Positions 35,225 to 46,754 of a DNA stretch of 64,000 bases are shown one piece after another. The DNA is from Kofleriaceae bacterium (GTDB lineage: Bacteria > Myxococcota_A > Polyangia > Haliangiales > Haliangiaceae). The notes under the pieces are model-generated. The model saw only the letters and a list, made by a program, of their open reading frames with translations, was not told where the DNA came from and ran no database searches. The stretch's first letter is position 1. The number at the start of each line of letters is the position of its first letter. Location: NCBI GenBank assembly GCA_020633495.1, contig JACKDR010000022.1, forward strand, positions 80,357-144,356, in the 5' to 3' direction. The translations under genes were made by a program, and so were the position numbers.

Positions 35225-36892
35225 TCACTCGGCGGGGCAGCTCAGCGCGGCGGGGACGCACGCCCGTCCGTAGATCGTGCTCGACGACTGCGACGCGATG
35301 GCGCGGCACGCGTAGCCGTCGGGGCAGCCGCGATCGTCGGTGCAGGCGGCGACGCAGCGCTTGCCCTCGTGACCGACGGTCACGCACAGGTTGCCCGGGC
35401 CGCCGCAGTCGGCGTTGGCGCCGCATGCCTGGCACAGGTTCTCGGTCGCCGCGAACGGGTGCAGCGCCGGGTTGTCGTCGAGGCCGTGGATGCCGTACAT
35501 GGTGTGGAAGCCCCACGAGTTGCCGTCGAGCTTGCTCAGCAGCGACTTGACGGTGCGGGGCCGCAGCCGGCCGTGCGAGTCGCGCTCGATCAGCGCGCTG
35601 ATGATGTCCTCGACGGTCGCCGGCGTCGACGCGTTGGAGAACGACGTCGTCGTGATGACATCGACCAGGCGGCCGTCGGGCTTGGCCGGGTTCTGCCGGA
35701 ACGCCTCGCCGATCTGGTAGGTGTCGCAGCCCTCGGCGACGACCACCTGGTAGCGGTCCGCCGGCATCGCCACCGACGACATCTCGGAGTCGTCGAGGTC
35801 GCCCTCGTCGGTCTTGCGCCAGTTGGCCAGCGCGAACCCGTAGAACGGCCCGGAGTGGCCGCTGTAGACGATGACGTCGCGGGTCGCCAGCGAGGTCCGC
35901 ATGTCCTGCTCGAGGACGCGGCCGCCGGCCGCGGTGTCGGGATCGGTGTCGGTGCCGGCCTTGCCGTAGAAGATCCGGACCCGGATCTCGACGTCGCGAC
36001 CGTCCGCGGTGACCTTGCGGGTGAACGCGCCCGAGGTCCGGGTCAGGTCGTCGAACGACGCCACCGGCGCGGTGAAGCCCTTGCGCTCGAGCCAGCTGAA
36101 CAGGGCCTTGGCGTGCTTGACGTGGTAGGCGTCGTGGTAGTCCCAGCCGAAGTGGACGTCGAGGTCGAGGACGTCGTCGGCGAGCAGCGCGCCGAGATCG
36201 AACCAGGCATCGGTCGACTGGCGGTCGCGCGCGATCGTCAGGGTCAGGGTCTCCTTGCGGGCGGCGTCGACCGCGCTGGGGTTCCACGCGTCCCACGGCG
36301 GGTTGCGGTACCACTCGGCGTTGGTCTCGAGCTCGGCCATCTCCTCGTTGCCGGGGCGGCCGATCTCGAGGGTGAAGTCGCGGGCGCCGCCGGCGCCGGC
36401 GCGGGTCGGCAGCACGCTCATCAGGTTCTTGCCGCCGGCGACGATCTGCTTGAACGTGAAGGCGTAGGTGAGGTCGTCCACGGCGTGGACGTCGAGGTCG
36501 TCCCAGGCGCCGCCCTTGGCCATGCCGCCGAAGCCGCCGAAGCCGGCGTTGGCCTCGTCGTCCTCCTTGTCGACCAGGTACTGGGTCAGGAACCAGGCGA
36601 TCGCGATCTGCTTGTAGCCGATCAGCTCGCGGACCCGGGCCTCCTTGTCGGCCGCCGGCGCGGTCGCCAGCTCGGGCTCGAGGGTCACCGAGGTCTGGCC
36701 GGTGACGACGTACTCGTAGGCCGACAGGCTGAAGAAGTCGTCCTCCTTGCCGTCGGGGACGACGATGCCGTCCTCGGGGGCGAGCTCGTCACCGTCGGTG
36801 GGGCCGGCGCAGCCGAGCGCGGCGGCGCCGAGGGAGGCGGCCAGGGCGGCCGGGACCAGCAGGGACGCGGGCAGGCGAGGGGGACGGGCCAT
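35225..36892 (-). CDS. Lipoprotein with clan-CD protease-like His/Cys pair and Cys-rich tail
   Basis: 555 residues. A lipobox (AAALGC, Cys28) follows the signal peptide. The middle domain ends with DVIVYSGHSGPFYGFAL (H346) and, after a Met/Asp-rich loop, QVVVAEGCDTYQIG (C389). A hydrophobic strand ending S-G-H-x-G followed by a hydrophobic strand ending in Cys is the arrangement of clan CD cysteine peptidases (caspase, gingipain). The C-terminus (487-552) has ten cysteines in short CxxC-type spacings, like small extracellular disulfide modules. No family is recognised outright; protease activity is inference. It sits alone between the DUF937-like gene and orn, all on the minus strand. Confidence 0.8.
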   Translation of the reverse strand: MARPPRLPASLLVPAALAASLGAAALGCAGPTDGDELAPEDGIVVPDGKEDDFFSLSAYEYVVTGQTSVTLEPELATAPAADKEARVRELIGYKQIAIAWFLTQYLVDKEDDEANAGFGGFGGMAKGGAWDDLDVHAVDDLTYAFTFKQIVAGGKNLMSVLPTRAGAGGARDFTLEIGRPGNEEMAELETNAEWYRNPPWDAWNPSAVDAARKETLTLTIARDRQSTDAWFDLGALLADDVLDLDVHFGWDYHDAYHVKHAKALFSWLERKGFTAPVASFDDLTRTSGAFTRKVTADGRDVEIRVRIFYGKAGTDTDPDTAAGGRVLEQDMRTSLATRDVIVYSGHSGPFYGFALANWRKTDEGDLDDSEMSSVAMPADRYQVVVAEGCDTYQIGEAFRQNPAKPDGRLVDVITTTSFSNASTPATVEDIISALIERDSHGRLRPRTVKSLLSKLDGNSWGFHTMYGIHGLDDNPALHPFAATENLCQACGANADCGGPGNLCVTVGHEGKRCVAACTDDRGCPDGYACRAIASQSSSTIYGRACVPAALSCPAE

Positions 36893-37034
36893 GTCCGGTG
36901 TCCGAGCAACGGACGTGCCGGCCGGCCGGACCACGGACACCGCGTGATCTCGGCGGGTTCGGCCGCGCCCGGGACGACCGTCCCCAGGCCGGGCCTGGCT
37001 CCGGCGGGTCGAGTGGCCGGCGAGCGGACCCTCC

Positions 37035-37059
37035 GAGGCGAGGCGAGGCGAGGCGAGGC
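37035..37059. repeat. Five GAGGC pentanucleotide repeats
   Basis: A perfect (GAGGC)5 array followed by degenerate copies lies between orn and the lipoprotein gene, 40 bp downstream of the orn stop on the minus strand. Such arrays are prone to length change. No function is evident. Confidence 0.8.
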
Positions 37060-37098
37060 GGCCAGGCGAGGCCGGCCGAGCGGGTCGCGCGCCGCGCG

Positions 37099-37665
<567 letters not shown>

Positions 37666-37691
37666 GACGCCTCCGGTGGGGCGTCACCCTA

Positions 37692-39254
37692 TCACGCGAG
37701 CTCCTTGGCGCGCGCGCCGCCCGGGCCCATCAGCGCGATCGTCGCCTCGATCTCCTCGGCGCGCGGCAGGCCCCAGCCCGGCTGGTAGTCGAAGACCTCG
37801 CGGGCGGGGCGGTGGCCGAGGCGGTCGTCGAGGATCGCCACCATGTCGAGCGGGACGATGCCGGGGTGGGCGCGGCCGCAGGCGTGGGCCAGGTGCAGCA
37901 GCTCCTTGCGGAAGGTGACCAGGTAGTTGGCGAGCCGCGCCGACTTGAGCGTGGGATCGAGGCCGCGCATCAGCCAGCGGTTCTGGGTCGCGACCCCGGC
38001 CGGGCAGTGGCCGGTCTCGCACCGCTGAGCCTGGATGCAGCCGATCGCCAGCATGGCCTCGCGCCCGACGTTGATCAGGTCGCAGCCCATGGCCAGCGCG
38101 AGCAGGCCGGCCTCGGGGAAGCCGAGCTTGCCGGAGCCGATGAAGACGACGTCCTCGTGGACGCCCTCCTCGGCGAGCGCGCGGTAGACCGCCGCGAAGC
38201 CCTGCTTGAACGGCAGCGCGACGTGGTCGGAGAACGCCAGCGGCGCGGCGCCGGTGCCGCCCTCGCCGCCGTCGATCGTGATGAAGTCGGGGGCGCGGCC
38301 GCTCTGCCGCATCTGCTGGCCGAGCTGGTGCCAGAACTCGACCTCGCCGACCGCCGACTTGATGCCGACCGGCAGGCCGGTGGTGTCGGCGAGCCGCTCG
38401 ATGAAGTCGAGCATGCTCGAGACGTCGTGGAACGCCGAGTGCGCGGCCGGGCTCGCGCAGTCGCGGCCGATCGGGATGCGCCGGATGCGCGCGATCTCCT
38501 TGGTGACCTTGGCCCCGGGCAACAGGCCCCCCATGCCGGGCTTGGCGCCCTGCGACAGCTTGAGCTCGATCGCGCGGACCTTGCCGTCGGAGGCCGCGAT
38601 GCTCTCGAGGAAGCGCTCCATCGAGAAGCCGCCGTCGTCGGCGCGGGCGCCGAAGTAGCCGGTGCCCAGCTGCCACACCAGGTCGCCGCCCTTGCGGTGG
38701 TAGTCGGAGATGCCGCCCTCGCCGGTGTTCTGCAGGGCGCCGGCGAGCGCGACGCCGCGGTTGATCGCCTCGATCGCGACGCCCGACAGCGAGCCGTAGC
38801 TCATCGCCGAGGTGTTGATGATCGACATCGGCCGGAACGCGTGCTTGCGGCCGCGGTGGGCGCCGAGCACCTTGGCGCACGGCAGCGTGAAGCTGGGGTC
38901 GTAGCCGGGCTCGCCGGCGTGCGCCGTGGTCAGCGGGAACATCGCGTGGCGGATCACGATGTAGTTGGGGCTGCGCTCGAGGTCGTTGTCGGTGCCGAAG
39001 CCGAAGTAGTTGTTCTCCTTCTTCGACGACGCGTAGACCCAGCGCCGCTGGTCGCGCGAGAACGGGCGCTCCTCGTCGTTGCCGGTGACGATGTACTGGC
39101 GCAGCTCGGGGCCGACCATCTCGAGGATGTAGCGGAGGTGCCCGATGATCGGGAAATTCCGCAGGATGGCGCGGCGGCGCTGCAGCAGGTCGTAGACCGC
39201 CACGCACAGGAGGAACGCCCCCACCCCGGACAGGATCCACAGGCCGATCGACAT
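37692..39254 (-). CDS. Membrane-anchored FMN-binding glutamate-synthase-like protein
   Basis: 520 residues. An N-terminal anchor (ILSGVGAFLLCVAVYDLL) is followed by the glutamate-synthase central/FMN domain: MSYGSLSGVAIEAINRG, KPGMGGLLPG, FITIDGGEGGTGAAP, GSGKLGFPEA, and CIQAQRCETGHCPAGVATQ, whose three Cys should hold a 3Fe-4S cluster. The amidotransferase domain of full GltB is missing, so it belongs to the stand-alone family of unclear substrate. Minus-strand TATCCT (39268-39263) ends 8 nt before the ATG. The promoter region is shared with the divergent FKBP gene. Confidence 0.9.
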   Translation of the reverse strand: MSIGLWILSGVGAFLLCVAVYDLLQRRRAILRNFPIIGHLRYILEMVGPELRQYIVTGNDEERPFSRDQRRWVYASSKKENNYFGFGTDNDLERSPNYIVIRHAMFPLTTAHAGEPGYDPSFTLPCAKVLGAHRGRKHAFRPMSIINTSAMSYGSLSGVAIEAINRGVALAGALQNTGEGGISDYHRKGGDLVWQLGTGYFGARADDGGFSMERFLESIAASDGKVRAIELKLSQGAKPGMGGLLPGAKVTKEIARIRRIPIGRDCASPAAHSAFHDVSSMLDFIERLADTTGLPVGIKSAVGEVEFWHQLGQQMRQSGRAPDFITIDGGEGGTGAAPLAFSDHVALPFKQGFAAVYRALAEEGVHEDVVFIGSGKLGFPEAGLLALAMGCDLINVGREAMLAIGCIQAQRCETGHCPAGVATQNRWLMRGLDPTLKSARLANYLVTFRKELLHLAHACGRAHPGIVPLDMVAILDDRLGHRPAREVFDYQPGWGLPRAEEIEATIALMGPGGARAKELA

Positions 39255-39307
39255 GTCCGGGCAGGATATCCCCGACCGCCGGACCGTGGTGTAGATTGCC
39301 CGCCATC

Positions 39308-39814
39308 ATGACCACGGTCACCTCCGCCGCCGACGGCACGGTCGTCAGCATCCACTACACGCTCCGCGACGACGACGGCGACGTCGTCGACTCGTCGGTC
39401 GGCAACGATCCCCTCGACTACCTGCACGGCGCCAGCAACATCGTCCCCGGCCTCGAGGCGGCGATGACCGGCAAGCAGGTCGGCGACAAGTTCAAGGTCA
39501 CCGTGACCCCGGCCGACGGCTACGGCGAGGTCGAGGGCCCGGGGCCGCGCCCGGTGCCGCGCTCGGCGTTCCCCGACGATCTCGAGATCGAGGCCGGGAT
39601 GCAGTTCTTCGTGCGCGGGCCCGACGGCGAGCCGTTCCCGGTGTGGGTCGCCGATCTGCAGGGCGACGACGTCCTGGTCGACTCGAACCACCCGCTGGCC
39701 GGCGAGACGCTGCACTTCGAGGTCGAGGTGATGAGCATCCGCGCCGCCACCAGCGAGGAGATCGAGCACGGCCACCCGCACGGCCCCGACGGCCACGGCG
39801 GCCACCACCACTGA
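39308..39814 (+). CDS. slyD: SlyD-like FKBP peptidyl-prolyl isomerase
   Basis: 168 residues. Two-domain FKBP of SlyD type: VVSIHYTLRDDDGDVVDSS, YLHGASNIVPGLEAAMTGK, then the insert-in-flap chaperone domain (about 85-130) and a return to the FKBP fold (LHFEVEVMSI). The tail HGHPHGPDGHGGHHH is metal-binding, as in E. coli SlyD. It catalyses proline isomerisation, assists folding in the cytoplasm and may deliver nickel. Start ATG 39308 is preferred over TTG 39296 because the -10-like TAGATT is at 39292-39297. Confidence 0.9.
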   Translation: MTTVTSAADGTVVSIHYTLRDDDGDVVDSSVGNDPLDYLHGASNIVPGLEAAMTGKQVGDKFKVTVTPADGYGEVEGPGPRPVPRSAFPDDLEIEAGMQFFVRGPDGEPFPVWVADLQGDDVLVDSNHPLAGETLHFEVEVMSIRAATSEEIEHGHPHGPDGHGGHHH

Positions 39815-39987
39815 CCCGGTCGCGGCGCGCCCGGTGCGCCGTGGGCCCACGCCGCGCGGCCGCAGCGCCGGCCGGCGCCTGCAACGCCCACGGCTCGTGG
39901 GACGGCGTCGGCGGCGAGCTGGGCGGCCAGGCCCGCTGGCTCGCCCTGCCCGCGGCGGCGCGCGCCGCGGACAAGGCCGCGCACCGG

Positions 39988-41510
<1,523 letters not shown>

Positions 41511-41576
41511 CTGGAGACGGTAGCAGAGGCCCCGGGGGTGGCCAAGAAGGCGCGCCGGGGCGGCGCGCGGCCGGCG

Positions 41577-41915
41577 CTACGGGACCCGCTTGCGCAGCGT
41601 GATCACCCAGCCGCCGCCGTCGGCGTCGGCGACGCCGACGACCTCCTGGCCCCACTCGGCGGCCGAGCGCGGCACGTTGCGCCGCGCCGGCTCGTGGTCG
41701 ACGCGGATCCGCAGCTCGGCGCCCAGCGGCAGCGCCTCGAGCGCCAGGCGGGCGCGCACGAACGTGAACGGGCAGACCTCGCCGGCCAGGTCGAGCCAGG
41801 CCGGGGTGACCGCCGGGGCGGCCGCGCCGTCGTCGTCGGCGGCGGGCGCGGGCGCGGTGGCGTCACCAGACGGCGACGCGGCGGGCGGCGAAGACGAGGG
41901 CGACGAGGGCTTCAT
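41577..41915 (-). CDS. TusA-like sulfur-carrier protein with N-terminal extension
   Basis: 112 residues. Residues 40-112 follow the TusA/SirA/YeeD fold: LDLAGEVCPFTFVRARLALE, with the conserved Cys-Pro at the first helix as persulfide site, then LRIRVDHEPARRNVPRSAAE. The first 38 residues are a Ser/Pro/Ala/Asp-rich extension. It should carry a persulfide sulfur in the cytoplasm. ATG 41915 overlaps the preceding gene by 53 bp, more than the usual 4; no in-frame start exists closer to the domain. Confidence 0.8.
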   Translation of the reverse strand: MKPSSPSSSPPAASPSGDATAPAPAADDDGAAAPAVTPAWLDLAGEVCPFTFVRARLALEALPLGAELRIRVDHEPARRNVPRSAAEWGQEVVGVADADGGGWVITLRKRVP

Positions 41916-42075
41916 CGGCGAGGGGCGCGCCGTCCAGGTGCCAGGCGCGGTCCCGCTCGTATACCACCCGGTCGCCGGCCGCGACGACGCCGGGCGGCGG
42001 CGCCTCGCCGCGCACCAGGTGCAGCGTGCCGGGCGTGGCCGCGGTCATGGCCGCGCCCGGCGCGCCGCCGCTCAC
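41863..42075 (-). CDS. DsrH/TusB-like small protein
   Basis: 70 residues. TLHLVRGEAPPPGVVAAGDRV and the C-terminal VALVFAARRVAVW fit the DsrH/TusB fold, third member of DsrEFH/TusBCD complexes. No cysteine is present, so any role would be structural. The GTG start overlaps the previous stop (GTGA at 42072-42075), directly after two DsrE-fold genes. The assignment rests largely on this gene order and on the short hydrophobic strands. Confidence 0.6.
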   Translation of the reverse strand: MSGGAPGAAMTAATPGTLHLVRGEAPPPGVVAAGDRVVYERDRAWHLDGAPLADEALVALVFAARRVAVW

Positions 42076-42353
42076 GTCCACACCTCGACGGCGTCGGCGG
42101 CGCCGATGGCCGCGGCGATCGCGCCGTCGCCGCGCGCCACCTCGTGGCCGAGCACGCCCAGGGTGCCGAGCGCCCGCGCCGCCGCCGGATCGTCGGCGAG
42201 CGCGACGGCGGCGTCGCCGAGCACGACCGTGACCCGGTCGCCGCGCAGGGTCAGCCCGACCGCGGCGCGCAGGGCCTCGACGACCCGCGCCGGGTCGCCG
42301 GTGCGGACGACCACGACCAGCCGCTGCGCGGGCGCCGGCGCCGGCGTCACCAC
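42072..42353 (-). CDS. DsrF/TusC-like protein
   Basis: 93 residues. RLVVVVRTGDPARVVEALRA, AVGLTLRGDRVTVVLGDAAV and a C-terminal ADAVEVW are typical of the DsrE/F fold, most like the TusC/DsrF branch. It lacks cysteine and so should not carry the persulfide itself. Two adjacent GTG codons (42353 and 42350) are possible starts. The gene follows the DsrE-like gene by 4 nt. Confidence 0.7.
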   Translation of the reverse strand: MVTPAPAPAQRLVVVVRTGDPARVVEALRAAVGLTLRGDRVTVVLGDAAVALADDPAAARALGTLGVLGHEVARGDGAIAAAIGAADAVEVWT

Positions 42354-42357
42354 GGCC

Positions 42358-42723
42358 TCAGGTGAACGACACCACGCGGCCGGCGCGGTGCACGAGGGCG
42401 GCGTGATCGTCCTGGCTGCCCAGCAGGACGCCGAGGTCGGCCTCGCCCAGGCCGCGCGCCGTGGCCGAGCTGGCGCACGCGATGATCTCGCAGTCGTCGT
42501 CGAGCAGCGCCGCGACCGTGCCGGGCGCGGCGGCCAGCGCGTCGACGCCGTCGTGCATCGCGAACATCGCGACCTCGACGCCGACCGCGCGGGCGGCGCG
42601 GGCCAGATCGGCGGCGCGCCGCAGATCGCCGCGCGCCGGGCCGGTGGCCAGGACGATCGCGAGCTGCCGCGTCGCCGGGGCGGCGGGGGCGGACGGGCCG
42701 CCGGTGGCGCCGACGCCGCTCAC
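42358..42723 (-). CDS. DsrE/TusD-like sulfurtransferase subunit
   Basis: 121 residues. LAIVLATGPARGDLRRAADL, VGVEVAMFAMHDGVDAL, DDDCEIIACASSATARGLGE and HRAGRVVSF match DsrE-fold proteins. The Cys in IIACASSA is at the place of the persulfide-carrying Cys of DsrE/TusD. With the next two genes it would form a DsrEFH/TusBCD-like complex. The GTG start overlaps the JAMM gene stop (GTGA at 42720-42723). Confidence 0.78.
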   Translation of the reverse strand: MSGVGATGGPSAPAAPATRQLAIVLATGPARGDLRRAADLARAARAVGVEVAMFAMHDGVDALAAAPGTVAALLDDDCEIIACASSATARGLGEADLGVLLGSQDDHAALVHRAGRVVSFT

Positions 42724-43232
42724 AGCGGCGCGCCCTCGAGCCGGGCCAGCTCGACGAAGTCGCCGGCGGCGTCGGACCAGCCGAACAGCGCGGCCTCGAC
42801 GACGCGCTCGCCGTCGATGCCGACCACGAGCTGCTGCACCGGGTAGGTCGGGCCGTCGCCCCACGGCGACAGCGCGACCTGGCGATCGGTCGCCGAGAAG
42901 TAGGCGCGGCCGTTGGGGTGCGAGTGGAAGATGACCCGGGCCGGCTCGGCGCCGTCGAACGAGCGCGCGAACGCCAGCAGATCGTCGCCGGCGATCACGT
43001 ACGCGGTCTCGGCGCCGCGCTCGGGCGCGGTCGGGTGGTCGCCGGCGCCCTGGGCGTTGCGGCAGGCGCGCATCGCGCTGGCCTGGCCCGGCTGGTCGCG
43101 CGGGCTGGTCAGCCAGCCGCAGCACTCGGCCGGGAACGCGGCCCGGGCCTCGCGGTAGATCGCCAGCAGCAGGTCGCGCGCGATGGTCACCGGCGCGGGC
43201 GCGGTGGGAGCGGGCGGGGCGTCGGCGGCCAT
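42720..43232 (-). CDS. JAMM/M67 metalloprotease (Mec+-like)
   Basis: 170 residues. The zinc protease signature is complete: E36 in FPAECCGWL, and H103-x-H105-x7-S113-x2-D116 in FHSHPNGRAYFSATD. In Mycobacterium tuberculosis the equivalent Mec+ releases cysteine from the CysO-cysteine adduct and lies beside cysO and cysM. Other family members trim residues after Gly-Gly in sulfur carriers. Here it directly follows the CysM-like gene (9 nt), and the carrier in this operon needs trimming, so either or both jobs are plausible. Confidence 0.92.
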   Translation of the reverse strand: MAADAPPAPTAPAPVTIARDLLLAIYREARAAFPAECCGWLTSPRDQPGQASAMRACRNAQGAGDHPTAPERGAETAYVIAGDDLLAFARSFDGAEPARVIFHSHPNGRAYFSATDRQVALSPWGDGPTYPVQQLVVGIDGERVVEAALFGWSDAAGDFVELARLEGAPL

Positions 43233-43241
43233 GGCGGTCCG

Positions 43242-44183
43242 TCAGTACACCGTCGGGCGGTTCCAGGCCAGGGGGGCGAAGTAGCGGTCGCCGCGATCGC
43301 ACAGGATCGTGACGATCACGGCCCCCGGGCCGGCGCCGCGGGCCAGCCGCAGCGCCGCCGCGACGTTGCCGCCGGACGAGTGGCCGACGAACAGGCCCTC
43401 GTGGCGGACCAGGTCCTCGGACATCTCCCAGCCCTCGTCGGTGGGCATCCAGATGGTGTCGTCGACGATGCCGTCGGGCCGCCAGATCGCCGGCACGATC
43501 GAGGACGGCAGGTGCTTGAGGCCCTCGAGGCCGTGCAGCGCGTCGTCGGGCTGCATCGCGACCACCCGGACCTGCGGGTGGTGGTCCTTGAAGTAGCGGC
43601 CGGTGCCCATCAGGGTCCCGGTGGTGCCGATGCCGGTGACGAAGTGGGTGATCCGGCCGCCGGTCTGGCGCGCGATCTCCGGGCCGGTGCCGCGGTAGTG
43701 GGCGCGCGGGTTGGACGCGTTGCCGTACTGGTCGGGGAAGAACCAGCGGTCGGGGTCCTTGGCGACGATCTCGCGGACCATGCGGATCGCGCCGTCCGAG
43801 CCCTCGAGCTCGGAGCTGTAGATGACCTCGGTGCCGTAGGCGCGGGTGATGTTCTTGCGCGGCGCCGACACGTTGGCCGGCATGACCAGCGTCACCGGGA
43901 CGCCGAGGGCGGCGCCGATCATCGAGTACGCGACCCCGGTGTTGCCGCTGGTCGAGTCGATCAGCGTCTTGCCGGCGGTCAGCCGGCCGTCGGCCATGGC
44001 GTCGAGGATCATCTGGCGCGCCGCGCGATCCTTGACCGAGCCGCCCGGGTTGGCGAACTCGCACTTGGCCCAGACCTCGGCGCCGGTGCCGGCGCGGGCC
44101 TCGACCGAGCGCAGGCGGATCAGCGGGGTGTTGCCGACCAGCTCGAGCACCGACGGCGCGGCGACGTCGATCGCGGTGTTCAC
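43242..44183 (-). CDS. cysM: Cysteine synthase, CysM (thiocarboxylate-dependent) type
   Basis: 313 residues, PLP-dependent fold II. ANPGGSVKDRAARQM carries the Schiff-base Lys; STSGNTGVAYSM binds substrate. YGNASNPRAHYRGTGPEIA and THFVTGIGTTGTLMGTGRYF closely follow mycobacterial CysM, which uses O-phosphoserine and CysO-thiocarboxylate. Whether the phosphoserine-binding Arg is kept cannot be settled by eye. It should make cysteine on the carrier protein. The GTG start overlaps the degenerate-E1 stop (GTGA at 44180-44183). Confidence 0.92.
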   Translation of the reverse strand: MNTAIDVAAPSVLELVGNTPLIRLRSVEARAGTGAEVWAKCEFANPGGSVKDRAARQMILDAMADGRLTAGKTLIDSTSGNTGVAYSMIGAALGVPVTLVMPANVSAPRKNITRAYGTEVIYSSELEGSDGAIRMVREIVAKDPDRWFFPDQYGNASNPRAHYRGTGPEIARQTGGRITHFVTGIGTTGTLMGTGRYFKDHHPQVRVVAMQPDDALHGLEGLKHLPSSIVPAIWRPDGIVDDTIWMPTDEGWEMSEDLVRHEGLFVGHSSGGNVAAALRLARGAGPGAVIVTILCDRGDRYFAPLAWNRPTVY

Positions 44184-44698
44184 GACCGCGGCTCCGGCGT
44201 GGTCGCGACCCGGTGGATCAGGCGCGCGGCGGCGGCGCCGCCGCGGACCAGGGCATCGGCGACCTCGAGCCCGGCGCCGACGCCGGCGACCGCGGGCACG
44301 GCCAGCGCCGGCAGCGCCAGCACGGCGGCGTCGCCGGCGGTCCGGGCGGCGTCGCCCGGGGCCGGGCGCTCGTCGTCGGTGATCCGGACGTCGGGGTTGA
44401 TCGCGGTCAGGCGCGCGGCCAGGGCCTCGCCGAGCGGCCGGCCCAGGTCGGCCTCGCCGAGCGCGACGCCCTCGAGGACGTCGCGGGCGGTGACGGCGCG
44501 GCGGGTGTCGCCCCCGAGCGCGATCGTGCCGAGGCCGGCGGCGGCCAGGTAGGTCGCGGCGGCGACGGCGCCGGCGAGGTCGGCGTCGAGGTCGACGCGG
44601 GCGGCGGCGGCGAGCAGGCGCGCCTGGCCGACCCCACCGACGTCGGGGAGCAGCACGTGGCGCGCGTAGCGCCGGATCTGCGGCTCGCTGAGCGGCAC
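44180..44698 (-). CDS. Degenerate E1-like (ThiF/MoeB N-terminal) protein
   Basis: 172 residues. The opening LSEPQIRRYARHVLLPDVGG and GQARLLAAA is the classic start of MoeB/ThiF/HesA enzymes. YLAAAGLGTIALGGD follows where the Rossmann fold should continue, but the ATP-binding GxGGLG motif is replaced (DLDADLAGA), and the Asp, Arg and Gln residues needed for adenylation are missing. The C-terminal two thirds of a normal E1 is absent. It is probably a non-catalytic partner or regulator of the intact E1 two genes upstream. GTG start 44698. Confidence 0.75.
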   Translation of the reverse strand: MPLSEPQIRRYARHVLLPDVGGVGQARLLAAAARVDLDADLAGAVAAATYLAAAGLGTIALGGDTRRAVTARDVLEGVALGEADLGRPLGEALAARLTAINPDVRITDDERPAPGDAARTAGDAAVLALPALAVPAVAGVGAGLEVADALVRGGAAAARLIHRVATTPEPRS

Positions 44699-44732
44699 GG
44701 GTACGTCCTGTCGTGGGGCGCGAGCGCCGCGG

Positions 44733-45008
<276 letters not shown>

Positions 45009-45019
45009 GTCGGTCGGGC

Positions 45020-45048
45020 ACTCTAGCAGGGCATCCGTTCTCCCGGAA
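45020..45048 (-). promoter_or_regulatory. Internal promoter candidate before the carrier gene
   Basis: On the minus strand TTCCGG (45048-45043), 17-bp spacer and TAGAGT (45025-45020). It occupies the 49-bp gap between the E1 gene and the carrier gene, the largest gap in the upper half of the operon. It lies next to an inverted repeat, GCATCCGT at 45031-45038 and ACGGATGC at 45063-45070, that could be an operator or an attenuating hairpin. The carrier and downstream genes may be expressed separately from the first four. Confidence 0.4.
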
Positions 45049-45057
45049 GACCGTCCG

Positions 45058-45749
45058 TCACGACGGATGCGCATCGGTAGCAACCTGCGGAAAACACGTA
45101 CGACAGCCCGATCTCCGCCCGAACCGGGCTCGCCGCGGCGCCCACGGCCGGCGCAGGTCCTCGACCACCAGGATCGAGCCGGCGTCGCCGGCGTCGCCGC
45201 GGGCCAGGGCCAGCGCGGCCCGGGCCGCCAGGCCGCCGATGACCGCGCACGCGGCGCCGACCACGCCGGCGTCGGCGCAGCTGGGCGCGTCGTCGGGCTC
45301 GTCCTCGAACAGGCAGCGGAAGCACGCCGCGCCCGGCGCGCCGGAGAAGACGGTGCCGCCCCAGCGCAGGACCCCGGCGACGACGTGGCGGCGGCCGCGC
45401 GCGATCGCCCAGTCGCCGACCAGCAGCTTGGTCGCCGGGCTGTCGCTGCCGTCGACGACGACGTCGGCCGCCCCGGCGATCGCGTCGGCGGTGGTGGCGT
45501 CGAACCGCGCCGCGATCGCGCGCACGCGATCGGCGACGCCGCGCCGCGCCGCCTCGTCGGCGAGCGCCGCCGCCTTGGCGCGACCGACGTCGGCGGTCGC
45601 GAACTGGACCTGGCGCTGCAGGTTCGACAGCTCGACGACGTCGGGGTCGCAGACCACGACCCGGGCGCCGGCCGCGGTCAGCGCCCACACCAGCGGCCCC
45701 CCCAGACCGCCGGCGCCGACCACCGCGATCGTCGGGGAGGCGGGCGCGC

Positions 45750-45753
<4 letters not shown>
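45058..45753 (-). CDS. E1-like adenylyltransferase (ThiF/MoeB/HesA family)
   Basis: 231 residues. VVGAGGLGGPLVWALTAAGA binds ATP; VVELSNLQRQVQFATADVG supplies the Arg/Asn/Gln residues for adenylation; VVDGSDSPATK follows. Two CxxC pairs (ACFRCLF and GCRTCF) should hold zinc. It should activate the carrier's Gly-Gly terminus as acyl-adenylate. No rhodanese domain is present, unlike MoeZ, so sulfur would come from another donor, perhaps the TusA/DsrE-like proteins. The GTG start overlaps the CysK-like stop. Confidence 0.9.
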
Positions 45754-46750
<997 letters not shown>

Positions 46751-46754
<4 letters not shown>

